From assembly GCA_027043985.1 (NCBI GenBank), contig JALUDQ010000116.1, positions 1 through 13,432 of the forward strand: a DNA stretch of 13,432 nt, given 5' to 3'. The translations under genes were made by a program, and so were the position numbers. Positions 1-7,005 of the stretch are shown one piece after another (position 1 is the stretch's first letter; each line of letters begins with the position of its first letter). The stretch is from Desulfurococcales archaeon. GTDB lineage: Archaea > Thermoproteota > Thermoprotei_A > Sulfolobales > WANQ01. The notes below the pieces were generated by a model. The model made no database searches. It was not told the DNA's origin and saw only the letters and a list, made by a program, of their open reading frames with translations.

Positions 1-356
1 AGTGCTAGTTGAACAGGGTTTCGAGGATACCTAACCGCACCAACTGCTCCTACTCTACCCTTAGAATCCATTACTGCTGCATCCATTTCTGCTTCTCCAG
101 CAATATTTAGAGCACTACCTATTCCAGCATTGAGCATACCCGAATCCTCTAATACTTTCACCGATTCCACAACAGCTAGTAGGGCTTCCTTGCTTTCTAA
201 TACCTTGTATCCCTTCTCAATACTCTTCTTTATCAAACCCGATATGTCTTGGAGACTATAAGGGTAGTCGGGGTCATTGAATACTCTCTTCCAAGAACCA
301 GCTCCACCATGTATAACTATTACTGGGGGCTCTACTCTTGATGTAACAATCTTCAA
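1..356 (-). CDS. Isoaspartyl peptidase / type 2 L-asparaginase, N-terminal part (cut by window edge)
   Basis: Minus-strand reading frame, open from a TTG at 356-354 to the window edge (118 codons seen). An in-frame TAA directly precedes the TTG, so no start lies further upstream. The protein has the HGGAG motif near residues 16-20, then LNAGIGSALN (75-84), AEMDAAVMD (89-97) and GAVGAVRYPRNPVQLA (103-118). This is the conserved alpha-subunit core of the Ntn-hydrolase family that cleaves isoaspartyl dipeptides and L-asparagine. The family is made as a precursor that self-cleaves before a threonine; that site lies outside the window. GAGGCG at about 366-371 on this strand is a plausible ribosome site. 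Family assignment is firm; preference for asparagine or isoaspartyl peptides cannot be told from this part. Confidence 0.9.
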   Translation of the reverse strand, partial: MKIVTSRVEPPVIVIHGGAGSWKRVFNDPDYPYSLQDISGLIKKSIEKGYKVLESKEALLAVVESVKVLEDSGMLNAGIGSALNIAGEAEMDAAVMDSKGRVGAVGAVRYPRNPVQLA

Positions 357-417
357 TTAGGTGGCGCCTCGAGACAATGCTTACCTAGTGATCATTTTAC
401 TAGTCAGCTTGTACTGG

Positions 418-428
418 TTAAATATATT
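418..428 (-). promoter_or_regulatory. Probable TATA element for the asparaginase gene
   Basis: Read on the minus strand this is TATATTTAA, followed about 25 bases later by a likely start site near 395 and a leader of about 40 bases that holds GAGGCG. Position and composition fit an archaeal promoter. On the plus strand the same AT-rich patch could serve the divergent pspC-like gene, but it is rather far away. Confidence 0.4.
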
Positions 429-550
429 GTTTAAACAAGTGAGCTTACCGAGGGCTATTTGTCGAAAAAACTTATAGTATTCTCGGAAGACTTGCAGAAA
501 CAGTAGTCTTAGAACGTATCTTTTGAATATCATTTACTATTTGGGAGAGG

Positions 551-556
551 GGAGGT
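551..556 (+). promoter_or_regulatory. Strong Shine-Dalgarno site fixing a TTG start
   Basis: GGAGGT lies three bases before the TTG at 560, within the purine-rich run GGGAGAGGGGAGG. It supports the TTG as the real start of the PspC-domain gene. A possible TATA element, CTTATAGTA, lies at 471-479, which would give a leader of about 60 bases. Confidence 0.6.
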
Positions 557-559
557 TTA

Positions 560-1045
560 TTGAAAAGACTTTATCGGAGTGAGCGCGAGAAGATCCTTTG
601 CGGTGTATGTGGGGGATTGGCTGAGTACTTTAATGTTGACCCGACTATTGTTCGTTTAGCCGTAGCCTTATTATTTATATTGAACCCGGCTGCAACTTTA
701 ATACTATACTTAATAGCTTGCATAATAATGCCGAGGGAATCCGAGATAAAAGCAAAAGAAAGTAGTGGGACAACTCCTTCTCCTACACCAACTACTCCTC
801 CAAGATCAGTAGAGCTCTCCTCTAGAGATATCGAGGCAGTCCTATTGCTTATCGTAGGCGTAGTACTAGTTCTCGTAGGTCTATCTCTACTATCCTCAAC
901 TATGTTCACCGTAGACATATTTGGAGCATTCATAGCCTCTTTAGGATTTATAGCATTTATAGTGAGAGTAGTTATCGGAGCATTACTCTTAGCTCTAGGC
1001 ATAATCATCGTAGTTAAAACATTGAAGAGATACGAGAACAAGTAG
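560..1045 (+). CDS. PspC-domain membrane protein
   Basis: 161-residue protein starting at TTG with a near-perfect ribosome site. Residues 1-58 are a PspC domain: a basic N-terminus (MKRLYRSEREK), the GVCGGLAEYF motif (15-24), the DPTIVRLA segment (27-34), then a helical hairpin ending in CIIMPRE. A Pro/Thr-rich linker (about 65-82) follows, then three more hydrophobic segments at about 91-111, 120-135 and 137-153, and a short basic tail. PspC is a partner of PspA in the bacterial envelope-stress response, where it senses membrane state. No pspA or other psp gene is in this window, so the archaeal role is open. It sits alone, divergent from the asparaginase gene and followed by an RNA gene with its own promoter. 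Confidence 0.85.
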   Translation: MKRLYRSEREKILCGVCGGLAEYFNVDPTIVRLAVALLFILNPAATLILYLIACIIMPRESEIKAKESSGTTPSPTPTTPPRSVELSSRDIEAVLLLIVGVVLVLVGLSLLSSTMFTVDIFGAFIASLGFIAFIVRVVIGALLLALGIIIVVKTLKRYENK

Positions 1046-1064
1046 GCTACCATAAAACACATCC

Positions 1065-1071
1065 TTTATAA
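1065..1071 (+). promoter_or_regulatory. TATA element of the kink-turn RNA
   Basis: TTTATAA preceded by ATCC (possible BRE). Its centre is about 27 bases before G1096, where the terminal stem of the downstream RNA begins. This spacing is the usual archaeal TATA-to-start distance and suggests the RNA is an independent transcription unit. Confidence 0.6.
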
Positions 1072-1095
1072 CCCTAAAGGAAAATCTATCTAACT

Positions 1096-1190
1096 GGGCT
1101 ATGAGGACGTGGCCCCCTCGAAGAGCTGCCGGACAACAGATGATTGACCGGAGGACCGTGAAGAAGGAGGCCACGGCCCGAGCCCCTTCT
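1096..1190 (+). ncRNA. Structured non-coding RNA with a kink-turn, family unknown
   Basis: No good reading frame covers this GC-rich stretch (flanks are AT-rich), but it folds into one long rod. The terminal stem GGGC 1096-1099 pairs with GCCC 1182-1185. Next come a three-base bulge UAU (1100-1102), tandem sheared pairs G1103-A1181 and A1104-G1180, and G1105/G1106 pairing with C1179/C1178. That is the textbook kink-turn order, the fold bound by L7Ae. The stem continues as CGUGGCC 1108-1114 with GGCCACG 1169-1175, extended to 1118/1165 across one C-A mismatch. An asymmetric internal loop (1119-1125 and about 1154-1164) leads to an upper stem CCGG-A-CAA / UUG-A-CCGG (1129-1136 / 1144-1151) with loop CAGAUGA. 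A TATA element sits at the right distance and a pyrimidine-rich tail follows. It matches no tRNA, RNase P or SRP signature I know. A guide-like or ribonucleoprotein RNA is inferred. Confidence 0.6.
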
Positions 1191-1231
1191 CAAACCTCCA
1201 AGTCTTGGGTGGTTACTGTTAGGACGGTATG

Positions 1232-1238
1232 TTTATAG
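1232..1238 (+). promoter_or_regulatory. TATA element for rpiA
   Basis: TTTATAG centred about 26-31 bases before the rpiA start at 1266. No Shine-Dalgarno site is visible before the start, so the message is probably leaderless or nearly so. Confidence 0.5.
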
Positions 1239-1265
1239 CTTAATTGCTGTTAACATTGTGTATGG

Positions 1266-1970
1266 TTGTTTGACTTGAAGTCTGCTAAGATGAATGCTGC
1301 TAGAAAGGCTGTAGAAGAATTATTGAACCTTATTGATGATATAGGTATTATAGGTGTTGGTACTGGCTCTACAGTTGAAGAATTCATTAAGCAATTAGCT
1401 AGGTTTAAGAATACTCTAGCTGACAAGTATTTTACCGCATCATCTCTTGACACTATATTGAAGATGAGAGAATACGGCTTCAACACCATCCACCCATCAA
1501 GTCTTAACAAAATAGACTTCTACGTTGATGGAGCCGATGAAGTAGACCCCGACTTGAACATGATTAAGGGTGGTGGCGGCGCATTATTTCTCGAGAAAAT
1601 CCTCACATATTATTCCAAGTATAGAGTATTCATTGTCGACTACTCTAAACTTGTTAGATGGCTAGGAGAAAGACATCCCATCCCACTTGAAGTAAACTTC
1701 TACGCATTATCCTTCGTAGAAGAATACTTGAGAAACAAGGGATACCGTGTAAGTATTAGGAGGCCAGTGAAGGGCAAGTACGGGCCAGTAGTCTCTGATA
1801 CTTTTGGAGTAATAGTGGACTTGTACTTAGACGAACCCGTAGACATTAACAGCCTAGAACACGAGCTTAAAACGATACCTGGGATAGTTGAAACGGGATT
1901 ATTTGTTAAACTGGCTGATAAGGTAATAGTAGGCTATGAGGATGAAGCTAAAGTCTTAGAGAAGAAGTAG
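1266..1970 (+). CDS. rpiA: Ribose-5-phosphate isomerase A
   Basis: 234-residue cytosolic enzyme that interconverts ribose 5-phosphate and ribulose 5-phosphate in pentose and nucleotide metabolism. The family motifs are all present: phosphate-binding GVGTGST (30-36), DGADEVDP (88-95) with the active-site aspartates, KGGGGALFLEKI (101-112) with the catalytic Glu, and IVDYSK (123-128). The length is usual for the RpiA family. The chosen TTG start fits the TATA element for a leaderless message; the next in-frame candidates are TTG 1275 and ATG 1290, and an ATG at 1262 is out of frame and stops at once. The gene may be expressed alone: 62 bases separate it from the CoA-transferase gene, which has its own ribosome site and possibly its own promoter near 1979-1985. 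Confidence 0.93.
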   Translation: MFDLKSAKMNAARKAVEELLNLIDDIGIIGVGTGSTVEEFIKQLARFKNTLADKYFTASSLDTILKMREYGFNTIHPSSLNKIDFYVDGADEVDPDLNMIKGGGGALFLEKILTYYSKYRVFIVDYSKLVRWLGERHPIPLEVNFYALSFVEEYLRNKGYRVSIRRPVKGKYGPVVSDTFGVIVDLYLDEPVDINSLEHELKTIPGIVETGLFVKLADKVIVGYEDEAKVLEKK

Positions 1971-2032
1971 AGGAAATACATTAAACTGTTATCACCTCAA
2001 ATACAAGGATAGTATAGCGTGAGGCGTTAGAG

Positions 2033-3229
2033 ATGAATAGGTTATTGGAAGGCATAACAGTAGTTGATCTAAGCCACACCCTTGCAGGACCTTTCGCAAC
2101 AATGCTTCTAGCAGATCTAGGAGCACGTGTAATCAAGGTAGAGCCTCCGGGAGGCGATGAGACAAGGACTTGGAGCCCACTTGTCAAGGGGTTTAGTGCT
2201 TATTTTTCAAGTGCTAATCGTGGAAAGGAGAGCATTGTTGTAAACTTGAAGGAGAAGGAGGGCCGAGAAATAGTATATAGGCTTGTAGAGAAAGCGAACG
2301 TTATAATAGAGAACTATAGGCCCGGTGTTAGAGAAAAACTAGGCGTAGACCCAGAGACCTTGTTTAAAGTAAACCCAGAACTCGTTTACTGTAGTATAAA
2401 GGGATTCGGCTTAGAGAACACACCCTATCGTGATAAACCAGCATACGATGTACTAATCCAGGGAATGAGCGGCTTAATGGCTTCTACTGGAGAAGAAGGG
2501 AGACCACCCGTAAGGGTTAGCTTTGCCCTATTCGACGTTATAACGGGATATATGTCTGCGTTAAATATCGTGTCAGCTCTTCTAGCTAAGCGTGAGGGAA
2601 GGATAAAGGGGCCAGTCTACATTGAGGTACCAATGTATGATACAGCTATATACTCTATGGTATACATACCAGTAATATACTTAATGACTGGGAAGAAGCC
2701 ACGTAGACTCGGGTCGGGTCACCCATCAATAGTACCTTACCAAGCCTTCCGCGCAAGTGATGGGAAATACTTCATCTTAGCGGCTGCTAATGACCGGTTA
2801 TGGAGGAAGACTTGTGAAGCTTTAGGTAGACTTGATTTAGCTGGAGACCCGAGATTCAAGACAAATCCTGATAGAGTAAGACATAGAGAGGAGCTTACAC
2901 GTATACTTCAAGAAATATTTGAGGAGAAGCCTAGGAGCTATTGGATAAAGCTATTCGAGGAGTATGGGGTACCAGTAGCACCAGTCTATGAGGTAGACGA
3001 GGTCTTTAGGGACCCACATGTGGTTCAGCGTAAACTAGTAGTTGAATTACCTCACCCGCTACTCGTGAAAATACCCCAACTTGCCTACCCAGTATGGATT
3101 AATAAGGAGAGAGCTATGAGTACTATTCCTCCACCGTTAAAGGGAGAACATACTGCTAAGATTCTACGTGAACTAGGCTACAATGAAGAAGAAATTGAGA
3201 ATCTACGTAGAAAGGGCGTAATTGAGTAA
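2033..3229 (+). CDS. Class III (CaiB/BaiF family) CoA-transferase
   Basis: 398 residues, full length for the family. These enzymes move CoA between carboxylic acids through an aspartyl-CoA thioester. Family signatures: LEGITVVDLSHTLAGPFA (5-22), LGARVIKVEPPGGDETR (29-45), NRGKESIVVNLK (62-73), ENYRPGV (93-99), SIKGFG (121-126) and AYDVLIQGMSGLM (137-149). The predicted nucleophile is Asp168 in ALFDVITG (165-172), where the family has its catalytic Asp. The ATG has GAGGCG (2021-2026) six bases upstream. Known members use formyl-, succinyl-, mesaconyl-, carnitine- or aryl-CoA; the substrate cannot be told here and no dedicated pathway genes lie next to it. It runs head-on into the small membrane-protein gene with 6 bases between the stops. 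Confidence 0.9.
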   Translation: MNRLLEGITVVDLSHTLAGPFATMLLADLGARVIKVEPPGGDETRTWSPLVKGFSAYFSSANRGKESIVVNLKEKEGREIVYRLVEKANVIIENYRPGVREKLGVDPETLFKVNPELVYCSIKGFGLENTPYRDKPAYDVLIQGMSGLMASTGEEGRPPVRVSFALFDVITGYMSALNIVSALLAKREGRIKGPVYIEVPMYDTAIYSMVYIPVIYLMTGKKPRRLGSGHPSIVPYQAFRASDGKYFILAAANDRLWRKTCEALGRLDLAGDPRFKTNPDRVRHREELTRILQEIFEEKPRSYWIKLFEEYGVPVAPVYEVDEVFRDPHVVQRKLVVELPHPLLVKIPQLAYPVWINKERAMSTIPPPLKGEHTAKILRELGYNEEEIENLRRKGVIE

Positions 3230-3235
3230 ATGCGT

Positions 3236-3601
3236 CTAGCTTGGCGGTGGTGGCGGTAGTTTTGTTTCACTTTCCAGTATTTTATTGACACCTATTATTA
3301 CTAGAGCTGCAAATATGGTCAATGCTATGATGCGGATAATTGATGAAATAATATTAGCCATTACTATAAGTTCTACTCCGGGATGAGGAGCTGGTATAGT
3401 GCTCATTGCTGGTAACATGAATATTAGGCGTGCTATGATATCTAGTATCCCGTAGACTATGAATGCTAATCCTAGTAGCGTGGGTTTACTTTTATTGCTT
3501 AGCAAGACATATAATATTATGCCTACAACAATTATCACTATAGGGTAAATCAGTGACAAGACCCCAAGGTACATGAGCGCGAGATCCATTGTAGCAACCA
3601 T
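3236..3601 (-). CDS. Small multi-pass membrane protein, unknown function
   Basis: 121 residues, not recognised. Hydrophobic segments lie at about 8-33, 40-64 and 78-108 (the last may be one long or two short helices), so three or four membrane passes. A polar stretch rich in Pro sits between the second and third, and the protein ends in a five-proline run. The ATG at 3601 has a TATA-like TTTTTTAAA (3623-3632 on this strand) about 26 bases upstream, so it is probably leaderless; a second Met at residue 5 is possible. It lies 37 bases downstream of the purine permease on the same strand and could also be read through from it. Confidence 0.7.
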   Translation of the reverse strand: MVATMDLALMYLGVLSLIYPIVIIVVGIILYVLLSNKSKPTLLGLAFIVYGILDIIARLIFMLPAMSTIPAPHPGVELIVMANIISSIIRIIALTIFAALVIIGVNKILESETKLPPPPPS

Positions 3602-3622
3602 TCTCTAGAGGGTGTTATTGGG

Positions 3623-3632
3623 TTTAAAAAAC
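3623..3632 (-). promoter_or_regulatory. TATA element for the small membrane protein
   Basis: Reads TTTTTTAAAC on the minus strand, centred about 26 bases before the ATG at 3601. This places transcription start at or next to the start codon (leaderless message). Confidence 0.5.
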
Positions 3633-3638
3633 TATGTA

Positions 3639-4973
3639 TTATGGCTTGGGGTAGGGGTAGAATATGAATAATAGTAACGCTATCGCTAGTAGCACCCATG
3701 CAACTGGATGTACTTCTCTGCCTCTCCCCGCTACTAGTGCTGTGAGTGGATAGGCTACCAGTCCTGCCGCTATACCCAACGCTATATTATATGTGAATAG
3801 CATGAAGGCTATTGTGATGACCGTTGGTACAACTTGAACTATGTCTGTGAAATCAATGTGTTGGACAACACTCATCATCAATATGCCTACGGCTATGAGT
3901 GCTGGAGCAGATGCTAGTTGAAGGAAGCCTGGATTTAATACCGCTATCACTGGTGCTAGTGGAAGCATTGCGAGGAATAATAGTCCTGTTACAAGTGAGG
4001 TTAGCCCCGTTCTCCCTCCCTCCTCTATGCCCGTAGCTGATTCGATAAATGTTCCAACAGTACTGGTGCCAAAGATTGCGCCGAAGACTGTTGCTAGAGC
4101 ATCAACGTGGAATACTTTTTCGAGGCCAGGGTCATCGCCTTGGTTCTTCTTTATGAAACCAGCCTTTAATCCCAAGCCTAGTACGGTTCCCATGGTATCG
4201 AATGTGTCTACTAGAAATAATACTAGGATTATTGGTATGAGCGCTGGGTTAAGTAGTGCTCCAACTGGATCGAATTTTCCTAGAACTTCACCCCAGTTCG
4301 GGAACCCTAAGGCCTTTGCTTCCGGTGATGTAACTGTTATACCCGCAGCATAGGCTAGGATCATTGTTGATAATATTCCTATCAGAATACTGCCCGGCAC
4401 CTTCTTTACGAGTAATGCGAGTGTTATCACTACTCCCGCAAGAGCTACTAGAACATGTACGTCTAATAGGTTACCTATCTTTACTGGAGCACCAGGTACA
4501 CCTGGCATGCTTATACCAGCTGAAGAGAAGCCTACAAACATTAGGAATAATCCTATACCTATACTCCAGCTAGCAGCTAAGAATCTCGGAACAGCTTTTG
4601 CTAAGATTGTTCTAACTCCAAGCAGTGTTACTACAAGGAATATTACGCCTCCCCAAAATACTGCTCCAAGAGCTTGCTGCCACGTCACCCCTAATGCCAG
4701 TACTATTGAGAAAGTGAAGAGAACGTTCTCACCCATGTAGGGTGCCATTGCGAAGGGCTTCTTAGCGTAGACCCCAGTTAGTATTGTGGCAAAAGCTGCT
4801 GCAATAATAGTTGCAATTATTACAGGGCCAAAAGGCATACCTGATATTGAGAGTATTGTCGGGTTCACTATGAGTATGTAGGCCATTGCTAGAAAGGTTG
4901 TAGCGCCAGCTATTATCTCCGTCTTAACTGTTGTATTGTATTTATCTAGTTCGAAGAACTCCTTTAACCCCAT
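3639..4973 (-). CDS. NCS2-family nucleobase permease (AzgA-like)
   Basis: 444-residue integral membrane protein with 12-14 hydrophobic segments, expected to import purines (adenine, guanine or hypoxanthine) with protons. The N-terminus KTEIIAGATTFLAMAYILIV (17-36) and the motif KPFAMAPYMGENVLF (72-86) are characteristic of the AzgA/NCS2 branch. A second signature is LFLVDTFDTMGTVLG near residues 252-266, and FGTSTVGTFIESATGIEEGGRTG near 299-321 is the conserved substrate-site loop region. Length is usual. A TATA-like TTTTAAG at 5008-5016 on this strand implies a short leader of about 13 bases. It is divergent from the Cas4-like gene (97 bases between starts). Family is firm, exact base preference is not. 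Confidence 0.92.
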   Translation of the reverse strand: MGLKEFFELDKYNTTVKTEIIAGATTFLAMAYILIVNPTILSISGMPFGPVIIATIIAAAFATILTGVYAKKPFAMAPYMGENVLFTFSIVLALGVTWQQALGAVFWGGVIFLVVTLLGVRTILAKAVPRFLAASWSIGIGLFLMFVGFSSAGISMPGVPGAPVKIGNLLDVHVLVALAGVVITLALLVKKVPGSILIGILSTMILAYAAGITVTSPEAKALGFPNWGEVLGKFDPVGALLNPALIPIILVLFLVDTFDTMGTVLGLGLKAGFIKKNQGDDPGLEKVFHVDALATVFGAIFGTSTVGTFIESATGIEEGGRTGLTSLVTGLLFLAMLPLAPVIAVLNPGFLQLASAPALIAVGILMMSVVQHIDFTDIVQVVPTVITIAFMLFTYNIALGIAAGLVAYPLTALVAGRGREVHPVAWVLLAIALLLFIFYPYPKP

Positions 4974-5007
4974 ATTAGCATCACAATTATAACATCATTG
5001 GTGCTAG

Positions 5008-5016
5008 CTTAAAAGA
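5008..5016 (-). promoter_or_regulatory. Probable TATA element for the nucleobase permease
   Basis: TCTTTTAAG on the minus strand, roughly 40 bases before the ATG at 4973, predicting a start site near 4986. Confidence 0.4.
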
Positions 5017-5070
5017 TTAGCCTTAATAGTTTTACCATAATTATGCTAATAATGTGCTTATGGGCTACGA

Positions 5071-5835
5071 TTGCATAGGAGAAGAACACGTATTACACTT
5101 AATAAGCAGAGACATAGAGTAGAAGCGTGCCCGTCCATGGAGGATCATTGGCAGAATCTATTAGAGCTAGCACAACAGTTCTACGAGGGATGGCTTAGAG
5201 CCCCAAATATACGGTTCAACTTAGGCTTTCTAAGGGGGAGCGAGATAAAACAGCAATTCTACTGTGAATTATTACTACATTTCAAGTATAGTAGGGGTGA
5301 AGTAGACCTAGAGCAACGCCAGAGTACTGCTCGAAGAATAGTTTCTAAGGTACTCATAGAAGCACGTAGACCAGTTAGATACGGGTGGATTAGAATACCA
5401 TTAATCTACCCTATTAAAGGAGTACCAGTTATTACAAGTCCAGACGCCATACTGGTTAACGAGGATAAGGTAGTAGCTATTGTTAAGGCCAGTACTAGTA
5501 GGTTTCTAAGACTAAGTCTTGGAGACGAAGCCCTAGCTAGGCTTCAAATGTACATGTTAGAACTCCTAGGCTTCAATACCCTTGAGACAAGATACTATAT
5601 TGTTAAGGGTAGTAGAGATGAGCTAGTAGAAGCCCTACTATACATAAAGAATAATAAGGTGCCACCACCAAAAGTAAAAACCCATATACTCGCACACGAC
5701 GAGCAGAGAGCAGAAGAACTAGTTTCATGGGCTCTAGCCTACTGGACTTATAAACGAGAGCCAAGACCTAACCCTTCTCCTGGGAAATGCCGTAAGTGTC
5801 CATATAGGAGTATTTGTCCACGAGCAATAACCTAA
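5071..5835 (+). CDS. Cas4/RecB-like PD-(D/E)XK family protein with degenerate active site
   Basis: 254 residues from TTG 5071. An iron-sulfur cluster set is visible: Cys65 (FYCELLLHFKY) and a C-terminal cluster C240-x2-C243-x5-C249 in GKCRKCPYRSICP, the spacing seen in Cas4 and Dna2-type nucleases. The core strand pair is present: Asp125 (SPDAILV) and Lys139 in VVAIVKASTS (134-143), followed by the Q-motif-like ARLQMYMLELLGF (156-168). The acidic residue expected two before the Lys (E-x-K) is Ile137, and I see no clear counterpart of the upstream family His. The fold is likely kept but nuclease activity is doubtful. No CRISPR array or cas gene is in the window. The start is uncertain: ATG 5137 (residue 23) would drop a basic, unconserved-looking tail. 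Confidence 0.72.
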   Translation: MHRRRTRITLNKQRHRVEACPSMEDHWQNLLELAQQFYEGWLRAPNIRFNLGFLRGSEIKQQFYCELLLHFKYSRGEVDLEQRQSTARRIVSKVLIEARRPVRYGWIRIPLIYPIKGVPVITSPDAILVNEDKVVAIVKASTSRFLRLSLGDEALARLQMYMLELLGFNTLETRYYIVKGSRDELVEALLYIKNNKVPPPKVKTHILAHDEQRAEELVSWALAYWTYKREPRPNPSPGKCRKCPYRSICPRAIT

Positions 5836-5893
5836 CATAACAAAACCATGGCACTCCTATAATGTGGAGAGTTCTAGACAAGCATTTACATTC

Positions 5894-5928
5894 CTTAGTC
5901 CACATAGCATTTATGTATGTGGATTAAG
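5894..5928 (+). repeat. 13-bp inverted repeat upstream of the first ABC exporter
   Basis: CTTAGTCCACATA (5894-5906) and TATGTGGATTAAG (5916-5928) are complementary over 13 positions with one G-U, separated by nine bases (GCATTTATG). The centre holds a TATA-like TTTATGTA (5911-5918). If that is the promoter, the repeat is a good operator candidate. If transcription starts from CTATAAT (5858-5864) instead, it would be an RNA hairpin in the leader of the exporter message. It ends 48 bases before the ATPase start. Confidence 0.6.
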
Positions 5929-5967
5929 ATAGGAGACTCTAGACTACATGGTAGGCGGTGTAGAGGC

Positions 5968-5974
5968 GGAGGAG
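5968..5974 (+). promoter_or_regulatory. Shine-Dalgarno site fixing a GTG start
   Basis: GGAGGAG ends two bases before GTG 5977. It argues for this start over the more upstream in-frame ATG at 5917, whose 20 extra residues show no family similarity and whose codons overlap the inverted repeat. Confidence 0.65.
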
Positions 5975-5976
5975 AA

Positions 5977-6993
5977 GTGCTCGTCAACGCTATTGAAGCT
6001 AAGGGATTAGTGAAGAACTATGTTACTTGGGATAGGAGGGGCTTCTTTAAGCGTAAGAAGAGAATAGTTAAAGCCCTAAAGGGTGTGAGCTTCAATGTTA
6101 TTAGAGGAGAGGTCTTCGGGCTTCTAGGCCCTAATGGTGCTGGTAAGACAACTACAGTTAAGATAATAACAACCCTTCTATTACCGGATGAAGGTAAAGC
6201 CACCGTAATGGGCTATGACGTAGTAAGTGAGGCGGAGAAGGTTAGAGAAGTAATAGGTGTAACTCTTAGCGTTGAGAAGGGCTTCTTTTGGAAGCTAACT
6301 GGGAGAGAGAACTTAAAGTACTTTGGAATGCTTAGGGGTTTGAAGGGTAGGGAGCTTGATAGAAGAGTAGAAGAGGTCCTAGAGCTCGTAGGCTTAAAGG
6401 AGCTAGGTGCATCAGACAAGCTCTATGAGGAGTATAGTCTGGGTATGAAGGCTCGTTTAGCTCTAGCAAGAGCTCTTCTCCATGACCCTCCAATACTGAT
6501 ACTTGACGAGCCTACTATAGGCTTAGACCCCATGTCTGCTAGAACTATAAGAGAACTATTAGTGAAACTAGCTAGAGAGGAAGATAAGACTGTTCTGATA
6601 ACAACTCATAACATGTTCGAAGCCGAACTAATATGCGATCACGTGGCCATAATAAATGATGGGAGAATAGTAGCTTATGGTACAATAGGAGAGTTGAAGA
6701 GAAGAGCCGCTGATAGACTAGCAGTAGAAATGATCATAGCTGCTCCCCACACGATTCTAGGAGACCTTGAAGCACGTATCTCAAAGCTTATAGGTATAAG
6801 AGAACTAGGACTAGAACCCCTTGAGGAAGGTAGGGCTAGGCTTAGAATAGTTGTAAAACCAGGCGAAGAGGAGGTTATTATAGCTAAGAGTATTGAGGCA
6901 TTCTATTCTAATGGTATAAAAGTTTACCAAGTACGCGTACACGAGCCAACCCTAGAAGACGTATTCATATTATTAACCAAAGGGTCTAAGTGA
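5977..6993 (+). CDS. ABC-2 type exporter ATPase (CcmA/DrrA family), system 1
   Basis: 338 residues from GTG 5977. Nucleotide-binding domain: Walker A GPNGAGKTT (51-59), signature YSLGMKAR (153-160), Walker B ILILDEPT (173-180), D-loop GLDP (182-185), switch His211. The signature has the YSxGMK form common in this family in place of LSGGQ. The first strand is interrupted by a basic insert (WDRRGFFKRKKR, 18-29) typical of ABC-2 ATPases. After about residue 240 a 100-residue C-terminal domain follows, ending EPTLEDVFILLTKG, as in DrrA-like subunits. It should power export by the two permeases that follow (12-base gap, then a 4-base overlap), a clear operon. Substrate (drug, lipid, peptide or glycan) is unknown. 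Confidence 0.92.
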   Translation: MLVNAIEAKGLVKNYVTWDRRGFFKRKKRIVKALKGVSFNVIRGEVFGLLGPNGAGKTTTVKIITTLLLPDEGKATVMGYDVVSEAEKVREVIGVTLSVEKGFFWKLTGRENLKYFGMLRGLKGRELDRRVEEVLELVGLKELGASDKLYEEYSLGMKARLALARALLHDPPILILDEPTIGLDPMSARTIRELLVKLAREEDKTVLITTHNMFEAELICDHVAIINDGRIVAYGTIGELKRRAADRLAVEMIIAAPHTILGDLEARISKLIGIRELGLEPLEEGRARLRIVVKPGEEEVIIAKSIEAFYSNGIKVYQVRVHEPTLEDVFILLTKGSK

Positions 6994-7005
6994 GAGTGAT
7001 AGAGG

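Noticed and set aside
571..1062. Long minus-strand open frame opposite the PspC-domain gene
   Set aside because: It mirrors the codon pattern of the real gene, shows no domain, and the plus-strand protein is a textbook PspC match with a strong ribosome site.
1096..1190. Kink-turn RNA as a tRNA, RNase P or SRP RNA
   Set aside because: No D- or T-loop pattern, no RNase P conserved core (GAGGAAAGUC-like), and it is far too short for RNase P or SRP RNA.
4027..4740. Several plus-strand open frames inside the permease gene
   Set aside because: They lie wholly antisense to a clear NCS2 permease, overlap each other, and have low-complexity compositions without motifs.
5071..5835. Part of a CRISPR-Cas locus
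   Set aside because: The protein is Cas4-like, but there is no repeat array and no other cas gene in the window; neighbours are transporters.
5917..5976. N-terminal extension of the system 1 ATPase from ATG 5917
   Set aside because: The 20 extra residues look non-conserved, overlap the inverted repeat, and a near-ideal ribosome site marks GTG 5977 instead.
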